Assembly (NCBI RefSeq): GCF_947494555.1
Contig: NZ_CANLVF010000002.1
Coordinates: forward strand, 1,054,001-1,118,000
Reading direction: 5' to 3'
Length of the DNA: 64,000 nt
Source of the DNA: an uncultured Roseibium sp.
Lineage (GTDB): Bacteria > Pseudomonadota > Alphaproteobacteria > Rhizobiales > Stappiaceae
Both the position numbers and the translations under genes were made by a program. The stretch's first letter is position 1, and the number at the start of each line of letters is the position of its first letter. Shown in pieces: positions 52,275 to 60,978 of the stretch. The notes beneath the pieces were generated by a model. The model was not told the DNA's origin, made no database searches, and saw only the letters and a list, made by a program, of their open reading frames with translations.

Positions 52275-54923
52275 ATGCGATCCGAAACGGCGCCGGCCAT
52301 TCGGCTGGAAGACTATCAACCGCCCGCCTACCGTATCGAAAAGGTTCACCTGACAGTTCAACTCGATCCGGTTGAGACCATTGTTACTGCAGTGCTTTCC
52401 GTAACGCGGCAGCCGGACACCACGGATGGCACACCACTCGTTCTGGACGGTGACGAACTGATCCTGACCGGTGCAGGCCTTAATGGCGAAGACCTCAGCA
52501 CTTCACAATACGACGCCGCTCCCGACAGGTTCGAACTCCTGGAACCGCCTTCCGGTCCGTTTGAGTTGTCACTGACGACAAAGATCAATCCGCAGTCAAA
52601 TACCAAGCTGATGGGTCTTTATCGTTCTTCCGGAACGTTCTGCACGCAGTGCGAAGCGGAAGGATTCCGCCGTATCACGTATTTTCTCGACCGGCCCGAC
52701 GTCCTCGCCGTCTATACGACACGCATCGAGGCTTCCAAAGCCGATTGCCCGGTTCTCTTGGCAAACGGCAACCTTGCCGAAACAGGAGACATCGAAAATA
52801 CCGGCCGCCATTTCGCGCTATGGCACGACCCGCATCCAAAACCCGCCTATCTCTTTGCGCTTGTTGCCGGACATCTGGCGCAGGTGCCCGACAGTTTCAC
52901 TACTGCCTCGGGCAAGGCGGTTCAGCTGAACATCTATGTCGAACACGGCAACGAAAACCTTTGCGGTTGGGCCATGGATTCGCTCAAACGGTCCATGCGT
53001 TGGGACGAAGAGGTATATGGCCGCGAATACGACCTGGACGTCTTCAATATTGTCGCGGTATCCGACTTCAATATGGGTGCGATGGAAAACAAGGGCCTGA
53101 ATATCTTCAACGATAAATATGTTCTGGCCGATCCGGAAACGGCGACCGACCAGGATTACGCCAACATCGAAGCCGTCATTGCCCACGAATATTTCCACAA
53201 CTGGACGGGAAACCGGATCACCTGCCGGGACTGGTTCCAGCTTTGCCTCAAAGAAGGGCTGACGGTTTTCAGGGATCAGGAATTCACGTCGGACATGCGC
53301 TCAAGACCGGTAAAGCGGATCACGGATGTCAGACTGCTGAAGTCTCACCAGTTTCCCGAAGACGCCGGACCGCTGGCCCACCCTGTCCGGCCGCGTCTCT
53401 ATCACGAGATCAACAACTTCTATACGGCAACCGTCTATGAGAAGGGCGCCGAGGTCGTGCGCATGCTCAAGACGGTATTGGGCGAAACCGGCTTTCGCGA
53501 AGGGCTCGATCTCTACTTCGAACGGCATGATGGCGATGCGACCACGATCGAAGCCTTTCTGGCATGTTTTGAAGATGCAACGAAGGCCGATCTGCGGCAG
53601 TTTTCGCTCTGGTACGAACAGGCAGGGACGCCCGTCATTTCGGTGAAAACACGCCACGATCCCAAAAGCCGGACGTTTTCGGTGTCTCTTTCACAAGAGA
53701 TCCCACCGGTCCCCGGTCAAAAGTCCAGCAAGCCGGCTTTGATCCCGCTCAGGTTCGGTCTTCTCGGTGCAGACGGCGCGGATATCATTGCGCGTTCCGA
53801 CAACGGCATTGAGATTGCCGGAGATGTCATGCTGCTGGACAAGGCACGTCAGGAAGTCATCTTTTCCGACCTTGCGTCTCCACCAACCCTGTCTCTGCTC
53901 AGAGACTTCTCAGCGCCGGTTCGCCTTGATCAGCAACAGCATGAAGACGACCTGCGCTTTCTTGCCGCCCATGACAATGACCCGTTCAATCGCTGGCAGG
54001 CTGTGCAGACCCTTTGCATGCAAGAACTCCTGCGGCTGACCGACCGTGTCCAGAAACAGGAGACCGCCGAGGTGTCCGACGCAGTCGTTGAGGTTTTCGG
54101 ATCCGTTCTGGAGGACCAGAGCCTCGACCCGGCCCTTAAGTCGCTTGCGCTCACGCTGCCGAGCGAAGCGGACATTGCCCAGGAAATCGGCAAGAATGTC
54201 GACCCGGACGCGATTCATTCCGCGCGGCTCCTGTTGCGAAAGGCGATCGCTTTCCAGCACAAGGCCGAACTCTTGAAGGCGATGGATGCCGCGGCTCCGT
54301 CTGGTACTTATTCACCTGATGCTGCCGCCGCCGGCAAACGGTCCCTCTCCAACAGGGCTCTCCACTATTACGCCGTATCGGATGCGGATGATGCCGCACA
54401 GATCGTGTGGCAGCGATTTACGGCAGCCAACAACATGACGGACCGACTCGCCTGCCTGACACTCCTCGTTCATGATCACCTTGCGCCCGAAAACGAAGCC
54501 TTGAGCGCCTTCCAATCACGCCACCAGAAAAGTTCGCTGGCGATGGACAAATGGCTGATGGTCCAGGCAACGGCACCCGGTGCGGACACACTCGAGAAGG
54601 TCAAGCAGCTGAAATCGGATGCACACCTTTATGACGTCACCAACCCCAACAGAGTACGGGCCCTTCTGCAATCTTTCGCAACCGGCAACCCGACGCAGTT
54701 TGCTCGCGCGGATGGTGCCGGTTTCGAACTTATTGCCGAATCAGTTCTTGAAATAGACAAACGTAATCCACAGGTAGCTTCGCGACTTTTGACCAGCTTC
54801 CGTTCCTGGAGGGCGCTTGATTCACACCGTTCTACGTTGGCTGAATCTGCGCTCTTGAAGATTTCGTCATGCGAAGAACTGTCTAGGGACAGTCGCGATA
54901 TCATCGATAGAACGTTGCAATAG
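52275..54923 (+). CDS. pepN: Aminopeptidase N (M1 family)
   Basis: 882 aa from the ATG at 52275 with a CAGGAGA site; the reading from 52251 is not needed. The substrate-recognition motif GAMEN is residues 268-272. The zinc motif HExxH is His304-Glu305-Tyr306-Phe307-His308, followed by NWTGNRITCRDWFQLCLKEGLTVFRDQEF with the second zinc ligand. Typical Gram-negative PepN length. It removes N-terminal residues from peptides in the cytoplasm. Confidence 0.98.
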   Translation: MRSETAPAIRLEDYQPPAYRIEKVHLTVQLDPVETIVTAVLSVTRQPDTTDGTPLVLDGDELILTGAGLNGEDLSTSQYDAAPDRFELLEPPSGPFELSLTTKINPQSNTKLMGLYRSSGTFCTQCEAEGFRRITYFLDRPDVLAVYTTRIEASKADCPVLLANGNLAETGDIENTGRHFALWHDPHPKPAYLFALVAGHLAQVPDSFTTASGKAVQLNIYVEHGNENLCGWAMDSLKRSMRWDEEVYGREYDLDVFNIVAVSDFNMGAMENKGLNIFNDKYVLADPETATDQDYANIEAVIAHEYFHNWTGNRITCRDWFQLCLKEGLTVFRDQEFTSDMRSRPVKRITDVRLLKSHQFPEDAGPLAHPVRPRLYHEINNFYTATVYEKGAEVVRMLKTVLGETGFREGLDLYFERHDGDATTIEAFLACFEDATKADLRQFSLWYEQAGTPVISVKTRHDPKSRTFSVSLSQEIPPVPGQKSSKPALIPLRFGLLGADGADIIARSDNGIEIAGDVMLLDKARQEVIFSDLASPPTLSLLRDFSAPVRLDQQQHEDDLRFLAAHDNDPFNRWQAVQTLCMQELLRLTDRVQKQETAEVSDAVVEVFGSVLEDQSLDPALKSLALTLPSEADIAQEIGKNVDPDAIHSARLLLRKAIAFQHKAELLKAMDAAAPSGTYSPDAAAAGKRSLSNRALHYYAVSDADDAAQIVWQRFTAANNMTDRLACLTLLVHDHLAPENEALSAFQSRHQKSSLAMDKWLMVQATAPGADTLEKVKQLKSDAHLYDVTNPNRVRALLQSFATGNPTQFARADGAGFELIAESVLEIDKRNPQVASRLLTSFRSWRALDSHRSTLAESALLKISSCEELSRDSRDIIDRTLQ

Positions 54924-55080
54924 TCGCCTTTACTGTAAAAGGTTAACAAAAGCCACGGGAGTCAGCGGGAGCGTTAACCATTTTCTTCTTTACGGGGTCT
55001 GGACAAAAACCTTCGTTTTGATTCAAATGGAGGTGATTCGGGGCACGCTCCGATGCGGCGGACTTTGAGGCAATTTTTCG

Positions 55081-57432
55081 ATGACGCGAGCACTGGCTGG
55101 CGACGCTTCCACGCGTCGCGGCGATAAGGATTCGAAGACGGAAAAAAGTGCAGGCAACGCGAGCCTGCATCTGACGGCGACCCTCGTCGCCCTCCGTGAC
55201 ACGATCCTCAGCTCCGATACCGTGATGCGCCGTGTCATTCCCGGGCTTGCCATTGTCTTTATAATTGTACTGGCCCTCTTTCGCGCAGGAGAACTGGCCA
55301 CCAGCCATTCCGATACCGAGGCCGCTGCCCAGACAACCTTGAGCCTGATGGCAACGGTCACTGCCAACAGATTGAATGCAATCGAGAATACGCTTCCGGC
55401 GAACGGTTTCCGAACCAATTTGAAACGTGCGCTTGCCGACAGCTTGCCAGCAGGTGCCACGGCACGTTCCAGGGTTTTTCTCGTTGCAGACAAGAGCGGT
55501 ACAATTGCCGCAACGGCACCAGCGCTCCCGGCGCTGGAAGGCAAACCGATCACGGCGCTTCTCAGCCCGTCTCAGCCGTTGACTGTATTCGGAGCCCGCG
55601 CGGGTGTCCTTTCCATTCCGGTGGATCTTGGCCGCGACGACACGAGCCAACAATATCTGGCGACCGTGCATCACCTGGACGGCAAGCTGGGCATGGTCGC
55701 CGTCCTGCAATCCGAAAACGCCGTATACGCGAATTGGCGGGACGATCTGTCCGCTAACGTCACCTTGTTCGTTGGCACCTCACTGGTTCTTCTTGCGGTG
55801 ATCTACGGCTTTTTCAGCCAGGCAACCCGTGCTGAATCCGCTGACGAAATGTACGCCTCGACGCGCGCGCGCATCGACACGGCCCTTACCCACGGCCGCT
55901 GCGGGCTTTTTGACTGGGACCTGTCCCGTGGGCGAATGTTCTGGTCGTCATCGCTCTATGAGCTGCTAGGGCGCGAGCCCAAAGACGATATTCTCAGCTT
56001 TGCCGATGTCGCCGACATTACGCACCCCGACGATATCGATCTTCTGGGACTTGCAGAACATCTGCTAGAGACCGGCGAGACCCTGGTCGATGAAACCTTC
56101 AGAATGCGGCATGCGGACGGAAGCTGGATCTGGCTGCGCGCTCGCGGTGAGATCCAGTCGGAGCCAGGGCGCGCGGAACCGCATCTCATCGGCATCTGCA
56201 TCGACATCACCGAGCAACATCAGCTCGCCGAGCAGAGCCGGATGGCGGATCTGCGGCTACGCGACGCGATTGAAACGATTTCAGAGGCATTTGTTCTTTG
56301 GAACGCGAAAAACGAGCTGGTGATCTGCAACTCGAACTACCAGTCGCTTCACAGTCTCCCAAATTCGGCAGTCAAGGCAGGAACGCCTTATTCGGACGTC
56401 ATTGCCGCGGCGTCCAATGCAGAGATTGCACCTCAGCCAGTGACTGTCACCCAACGCGGCGGAGCACCGGAAGGTTCTTACGAGGCCCAGCTTGAAGACA
56501 GCCGCTGGCTACAAATTTCCGAACGGCGCACAAAGGACGGTGGCTTCGTGTCCGTCGGCACCGACATCACGGCGCTGAAAAAGCACGAAGAAAAGCTGAT
56601 GGAATCGGAGAAGCGCCTAAAGGCGACCGTTTCCGATTTGCAAAAGTCCCGCCAGACACTCGAATTCCAGGCGCGCCAACTGGTCGAAATGGCGGACAAG
56701 TACCAGGAAGAAAAGACTCGCGCCGAGGCTGCCAACAAGGCCAAGTCCGAATTTCTTGCCAATATTTCCCACGAGCTCAGAACGCCGCTCAACGCTATTA
56801 TCGGCTTTTCCGACATCATGACCCAGGAGATGTTCGGCCCGATCGGGACAGAGCGCTATAGCGATTATTGCAAAGACATCTATTCGTCGGGAACCTATCT
56901 GCTCAACGTGATCAACGACATTCTCGACATGTCGAAGATCGAGGCCGGACGCATGTCCATCGACACCGAAATCGTCAACGCTGCTTCTGCAGCCGAGGAC
57001 GCGAGTCGTATCGTGACGGGCGCAGCCACGGAAAAGAATATCTCGGTCACCACCAACGTTGCGGACGACCTTTCGGTTCATGCCGACAAACGTGCGCTGA
57101 AACAGATCCTGTTGAACCTGCTCGCCAATGCGGTGAAATTCACATCCGACAGTGGTGTGGTCGCGCTCAAGGCCCAGCCGCGCGGCGACAGGCTGCGCTT
57201 TGAAGTCACCGACACCGGGATCGGAATTTCCGAGCGGGACATCGAACGCCTCGCCCAGCCGTTTGTCCAGGTGGAAAACCAGTTCACCAAGACGCACCAA
57301 GGCTCCGGATTGGGTCTTGCCATCGCCCGTTCACTGGTTGAACTGCACGGTGGCAGCCTGAAAATCCATTCGGAAGTCAAAAAGGGCACCACAGTGAGCT
57401 TTACGCTGCCGCTGGCGGAAAACGAGAACTGA
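55081..57432 (+). CDS. PAS-domain sensor histidine kinase (PleC/DivJ-like)
   Basis: 783 aa. Transmembrane helix 1 at about residues 47-66, a periplasmic region (about 70-215), helix 2 at about 222-240, and two PAS domains (about 260-380 and 385-510). A short coiled coil leads to the HisKA domain with His564 in NISHELRTPLNAIIGFSD. The HATPase domain carries NLLANAVKF, DTGIGIS and GSGLGLAIA. The HisKA style (MFGPIG, SGTYLLNVINDILDMSKIEAGRM) is that of alphaproteobacterial PleC/DivJ/PdhS-type kinases. The partner response regulator is not in the window. Its 3' end is duplicated at 60330-60649. Confidence 0.92.
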   Translation: MTRALAGDASTRRGDKDSKTEKSAGNASLHLTATLVALRDTILSSDTVMRRVIPGLAIVFIIVLALFRAGELATSHSDTEAAAQTTLSLMATVTANRLNAIENTLPANGFRTNLKRALADSLPAGATARSRVFLVADKSGTIAATAPALPALEGKPITALLSPSQPLTVFGARAGVLSIPVDLGRDDTSQQYLATVHHLDGKLGMVAVLQSENAVYANWRDDLSANVTLFVGTSLVLLAVIYGFFSQATRAESADEMYASTRARIDTALTHGRCGLFDWDLSRGRMFWSSSLYELLGREPKDDILSFADVADITHPDDIDLLGLAEHLLETGETLVDETFRMRHADGSWIWLRARGEIQSEPGRAEPHLIGICIDITEQHQLAEQSRMADLRLRDAIETISEAFVLWNAKNELVICNSNYQSLHSLPNSAVKAGTPYSDVIAAASNAEIAPQPVTVTQRGGAPEGSYEAQLEDSRWLQISERRTKDGGFVSVGTDITALKKHEEKLMESEKRLKATVSDLQKSRQTLEFQARQLVEMADKYQEEKTRAEAANKAKSEFLANISHELRTPLNAIIGFSDIMTQEMFGPIGTERYSDYCKDIYSSGTYLLNVINDILDMSKIEAGRMSIDTEIVNAASAAEDASRIVTGAATEKNISVTTNVADDLSVHADKRALKQILLNLLANAVKFTSDSGVVALKAQPRGDRLRFEVTDTGIGISERDIERLAQPFVQVENQFTKTHQGSGLGLAIARSLVELHGGSLKIHSEVKKGTTVSFTLPLAENEN

Positions 57433-57800
57433 TATTTCGCTTCCGGTACGGATGGCGCTGTCTCCAACTAACTTGGCTCATCAAAGGCAAGAAGCGACGG
57501 TGCGCGAAAACCACCTCGCGCGGCAAAGCTCACTTATCGCGTAGCCGCGCAAAACCGGCTCTCTTGAAGTTCTCCTGTATCGCAAAATTCCTCGATTGGG
57601 ATCGGACCATTTGGCCCCGCGCAATTTCGAGCGGCTTTGCCGTATCACTCGCAGAAAAGTGCTGCGGATTTGTTCGAGGTCAATGCTTTTCCTGTTCCAG
57701 TGTTTCCCAATCAAACGGCGTGCACCGCACAAACCGATACATCTGAAAGCGCGGAACCTCGGCCGCCAGGTGTGCCTTTGAATGCCGAAAAGGGGGACCC
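57433..57800. other. 368-bp gap between histidine kinase and ppk2
   Basis: No supported ORF. Only weak short inverted repeats were seen. It may hold the ppk2 promoter. Confidence 0.4.
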
Positions 57801-58853
57801 ATGAAATCGAAATCGAAAGAAGAACGTGCCGCAGCCAACGAATTGACACAGGAAACCTCGGCAACGCCCGCCGCTCCTGCTGACGAGCCAACTTCGAAAC
57901 CGCAGAAGAGCGCGTCCAGACCCAAGTCGGTTCCTGCTTCAAAAGGTTCCGGAACCAAGGCCTCGCACCGCCGGACAATACACAAAAGTCCGGCGCTGGT
58001 GTTGCATGAACGCTCACTCTCGAAAAGCAACAATGCGCAACTTCCGGCCAACTACCCGTACAAGCGGCGCATGCGCCGGGATCAGTACGAAGCTCGCAAG
58101 CAAGAGCTGCAAATTGAGCTCCTGAAAGTCCAGAACTGGGTGAAGGACAGCGGCCAAAGAATAGTCGTTATTTTCGAGGGGCGTGACGCAGCCGGCAAGG
58201 GTGGTACGATCAAGCGTTTCATGGAACACCTGAACCCTCGTGGCGCCCGGGTGGTTGCTCTTGAAAAGCCTTCGGAAGCGGAAAAAGGGCAGTGGTATTT
58301 TCAGCGGTATGTGCGCCATTTGCCGACCAAGGGTGAAATCGTTCTCTTCGACCGGTCCTGGTACAATCGCGCCGGCGTCGAAAAGGTGATGGGCTTCTGT
58401 TCACCAGCCGAATACATGGAGTTCATGCGCCAGGTTCCGGAATTCGAGCGCATGCTTGTTCGAAGCGGCATACGTCTATTCAAGTTCTGGTTCTCCGTAA
58501 GCAGGGAAGAACAGCTGCGGAGGTTTCAGGCACGCAATACCGATCCATTGAAGCACTGGAAGCTGAGCCCGATAGATGTTCAGTCTCTCGACATGTGGGA
58601 CGATTATTCCGAAGCCAAAGAAAACATGTTTTTCTACACGCACACAGCCGATGCGCCATGGACCGTCGTGAGGTCTGACGACAAGAAGCGGGCGCGCCTC
58701 AACTGTATGCGTAACTTCATCCGCTCCCTTCCCTACCCTGGAGCCGATGTACAGATCGATCTGGATCCGGATCCCAAGATCGTCGGACCTGCCGATGTTT
58801 TTTACCAGACGTTGGAAGACTATGACGCAGGGCGGCAAGTGAAAGTCGAATAG
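57801..58853 (+). CDS. ppk2: Polyphosphate kinase 2
   Basis: 350 aa. A lysine, proline and alanine-rich N-terminal extension (about residues 1-90) precedes the PPK2 core. Walker A-like EGRDAAGKGGT is residues 126-136, followed by RFMEHLNPRGARVVALEKPS. The lid module RYVRHLPTKGEIVLFDRSWYNRAGVEKVMGF holds Walker B-like DRSWYNRAG. The late ARLNCMRNFIRSLPY matches the family. It transfers phosphate between polyphosphate and nucleotides. The start has a GGGGGAC site. The gene has no close operon partner. Confidence 0.95.
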   Translation: MKSKSKEERAAANELTQETSATPAAPADEPTSKPQKSASRPKSVPASKGSGTKASHRRTIHKSPALVLHERSLSKSNNAQLPANYPYKRRMRRDQYEARKQELQIELLKVQNWVKDSGQRIVVIFEGRDAAGKGGTIKRFMEHLNPRGARVVALEKPSEAEKGQWYFQRYVRHLPTKGEIVLFDRSWYNRAGVEKVMGFCSPAEYMEFMRQVPEFERMLVRSGIRLFKFWFSVSREEQLRRFQARNTDPLKHWKLSPIDVQSLDMWDDYSEAKENMFFYTHTADAPWTVVRSDDKKRARLNCMRNFIRSLPYPGADVQIDLDPDPKIVGPADVFYQTLEDYDAGRQVKVE

Positions 58854-58877
58854 TCCGGTGCAATACAGACGAGGAAG

Positions 58878-58909
58878 GCGCAAAGGAGATGCTGCATCCT
58901 CCTTTGCGC
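58878..58909. terminator. Hairpin between the convergent ppk2 and HopA1-like genes
   Basis: Perfect 11-bp stem (GCGCAAAGGAG/CTCCTTTGCGC) with a 10-nt loop. There is no clear U-tract, so it may act as a factor-dependent or bidirectional terminator. Confidence 0.5.
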
Positions 58910-58927
58910 GCTTGAACTGCTGCGGTT

Positions 58928-59998
58928 TCAGAGACTTACATGCAGATCCCGCTGAACATTAGGCGGCGGCCCTGGCGGTGGTGGTGGCGGTCCTGCAGGT
59001 GGCGGCATTACCACTTCTACTTCTGTGTCGAATTTCACCTTCTTCTGTTTATGTGGATATTTGACGGAGAGGCCACCACGCTCAAAAAGTGTCTGAACTC
59101 TCTGTTCAAACTCTTTTTTCTGGTTTCTGACGATGCGCTCGAAGTTAAGCCCCTGTTTCGGATCAAATTGGACTTCTTTTGGAAACACCGTTCGCTCCAG
59201 CGCAATGAAAATCAGTGATGCGCGATACATGCCGAAACTCTGTGAGGCATCGACAGCGGAGAACGTCTGGCTGTCCGGACGCATTGGTTGCTTGCTCGGT
59301 GGCTCTGCGCCATATCCGACTCCAGGGACACCGGCAGAGGCCACAAGCTTGGGAAGTTCGCCGTTGAAATGACGTGGCTTCGCCCGTTGGTATTTCTTGA
59401 GTTTACTGATGACTTTTTTGCGCGCAGAACTGGTGGCGCAATAGACGACGGCAGAGTCAGCCCCGACGGAGCCAGGCGCTGCAACTTTGACTGACAATAC
59501 ACCACTGATGCCCCAGATCTTGAGCATTATGCCACCGAAAGATGTGCCACGGTTTTCTTCTTTCAGGTTGATGTAGACCCGTTCCAGGCAAATCCCGTCT
59601 TTCTTGTTAAAGTGAATATAGCTTCCGATTATGTCTGTTCTGTTCATAAGGCGATTGAACGCACCCAGCTCAACCCACGCCCCGCCGGTCTGCAGGATCA
59701 CATGGGGTTCAGGTTTGAGCTGATTGTTCAGGCGGCGGTTCAGCTCGCGCAGGAAATTCTCGATGACAATTGCAGTCGGCTGCTCCTGCCCTCTATTACC
59801 GGCGGCGCTGTAATGACGATAGATCATGTCTATGCCAAGGTTGATAGTACGCCCGGGTGCATTGGGTTCCGCTGGCGACATCATCCGGTGCGTGTGCCCC
59901 TTCTCCTGCATCGCATTGTTCAAAGCGGCGGTCATGATTTCGTTTCTGTTCGTCCACGTCCAGTCCACCATTTCCCTCAGTTCTCGATGAAAGGCCAT
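58928..59998 (-). CDS. HopA1-like protein, paralogue 1, with polyproline tail
   Basis: 356 aa from the ATG at 59996-59998 with a GAGGG site; an in-frame reading to 60178 exists. Recognised from memory as the T3SS-effector HopA1-type domain. Key segments: ICLERVYINLKEENRGTSFGGIML (about residues 148-170), KVAAPGSVGADSAVVYC, YGAEPPS and SQSFGMYRASLIFIALERT (about 255-275). HopA1 relatives include Pseudomonas effectors and proteins encoded with class V lanthipeptide enzymes. Basic coiled C-terminal part, then a tail of Pro runs (PPPAGPPPPPPGPPP). No kinase or precursor peptide gene is adjacent. About half of the core residues match paralogue 2. Confidence 0.6.
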   Translation of the reverse strand: MAFHRELREMVDWTWTNRNEIMTAALNNAMQEKGHTHRMMSPAEPNAPGRTINLGIDMIYRHYSAAGNRGQEQPTAIVIENFLRELNRRLNNQLKPEPHVILQTGGAWVELGAFNRLMNRTDIIGSYIHFNKKDGICLERVYINLKEENRGTSFGGIMLKIWGISGVLSVKVAAPGSVGADSAVVYCATSSARKKVISKLKKYQRAKPRHFNGELPKLVASAGVPGVGYGAEPPSKQPMRPDSQTFSAVDASQSFGMYRASLIFIALERTVFPKEVQFDPKQGLNFERIVRNQKKEFEQRVQTLFERGGLSVKYPHKQKKVKFDTEVEVVMPPPAGPPPPPPGPPPNVQRDLHVSL

Positions 59999-60092
59999 TT
60001 TATTTCCCTCTAGCGTTATTGTTGCTAGGAAAATGGGGAAATGCTGGAGTGTTTCGGAGTGCCGGGTGTCACACCCAATTTCGCGCCGGAAT
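59999..60092 (-). promoter_or_regulatory. Conserved leader upstream of HopA1-like paralogue 1
   Basis: About 94 bp closely matching 61987-62080 upstream of paralogue 2. It contains CTAGC-N9-GCTAG (60010-60028) next to the GAGGG ribosome-binding site. The dyad is retained in both copies while nearby bases differ. Confidence 0.65.
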
Positions 60093-60140
60093 TGATGGCG
60101 CCGAACCTTGAGTTCCAATTTGCGATCGCCTGCCGGGCAT

Positions 60141-60328
60141 CGGCTTTCGACCACTGCAACTTCGCTGATCAGCTGCACAAGCGCTGGCGCACTCTTGCCC
60201 GTAGATAGCCAAGTTGCATCTCAAGTCGCGCAAACGTGGGGCTTCTGGGCGCCTGTACGAGAAGATCAAGAACGCCGCGGTTTGCTTCGGCGGGTGAAAA
60301 GTTCCCGACATTGTCAGTCGCAGCAACA
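60141..60328 (-). pseudogene. Degenerate fragment of the glnE 3' end
   Basis: Matches glnE at about 62658-62842 with scattered substitutions (clearest block AACGAGAAGATCAAGAACGC against ACGAGAAGATCAAGAACGCC). Too short and mutated to encode an enzyme. Confidence 0.8.
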
Positions 60329-60329
60329 G

Positions 60330-60649
60330 AAATCGTCTACGCCGCGTCGGCCGTGGAAGATGCCAGTCGCATCGTGACGGGTTCAGCGACGAAAAAGAAC
60401 ATCTCGCCTATAACGGAGGTTTCAGATATCGGCGTCGGAATTTCCGCGCCTGATACCGAGCGCCTCGCTCTGCCGTTTGTCCAGATGGAAAACCAGATTA
60501 CGAAGACGCAACGAGGCTCCGAACTGTGTCTGGCCATCGCCCATTCGCTTGTCGAACTCCACAGTGGCAGCCTGAAAGTTCATTCAAGTGTCAAACAAGG
60601 CACCACCGTCAGCTTCACGCTTCCGATTGCGGAACGCGATACCAACTGA
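60330..60649 (+). pseudogene. Degenerate duplicate of the histidine-kinase 3' end
   Basis: The reading SAVEDASRIVTGSATKKN...LCLAIAHSLVELHSGSLKVHSSVKQGTTVSFTLPIAERDTN matches the C-terminus of the kinase at 55081-57432. The ATP-binding N-box segment is deleted (about 145 bp missing). The GSGLG glycine motif is changed to GSELC. No start or promoter is seen, so it is a non-functional remnant. Confidence 0.85.
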
Positions 60650-60716
60650 GCGGTGGCACCCCTTGCATTCTTGCTTACTTCAATCTGCAGGCAGCGGAGG
60701 AGCACCTGGAGCCTAG

Positions 60717-60978
60717 GGTACGGACCCACAAATGAAGTTGATTTGGTTTGAATCGTTTTGACCAGATGAAAGGAGCGAAAGTGTAGGAAATGTGGTTCAT
60801 TTTCAAGCCTTTCGCGACGTGCCAGGTGGCCAAAACGGCCAAATCCGAAGGACGGCAAAATGGCTTCACCTCGCAGCGTCAACGTGCTTGACCGGGCACA
60901 AAGCCCGCTCTTCGCACGTTTCCTCGCGAGAATTTGCCATTTCTGTCGCCAAATCAGCTTCATTTCTGGGTCCATACC
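60717..60978. mobile_element. 262-bp MITE with 28-bp terminal inverted repeats
   Basis: Left end GGTACGGACCCACAAATGAA... (60717-60744) and right end (60951-60978) are inverted repeats matching at 25 of 28 bases. Both ends are flanked by CTAG (60713-60716 and 60979-60982), a plausible 4-bp target duplication as known for IS5-group elements. There is no transposase ORF. It probably was mobilised in trans; no parent element is in the window. Confidence 0.8.

Larger units (their letters stand above)
59999..60978. other. 980-bp region of duplication debris and MITE
   Basis: No functional gene. It holds the HopA1 leader (60000-60092), a glnE 3' fragment (60141-60328), a histidine-kinase 3' fragment (60330-60649) and a 262-bp MITE (60717-60978). 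Confidence 0.75.

Noticed and set aside
60236..60649. 137-aa ORF resembling a histidine-kinase C-terminus
   Set aside because: As a functional gene it lacks the HisKA domain, the N-box and the GxGLG glycines; it is annotated as a pseudogene remnant instead.
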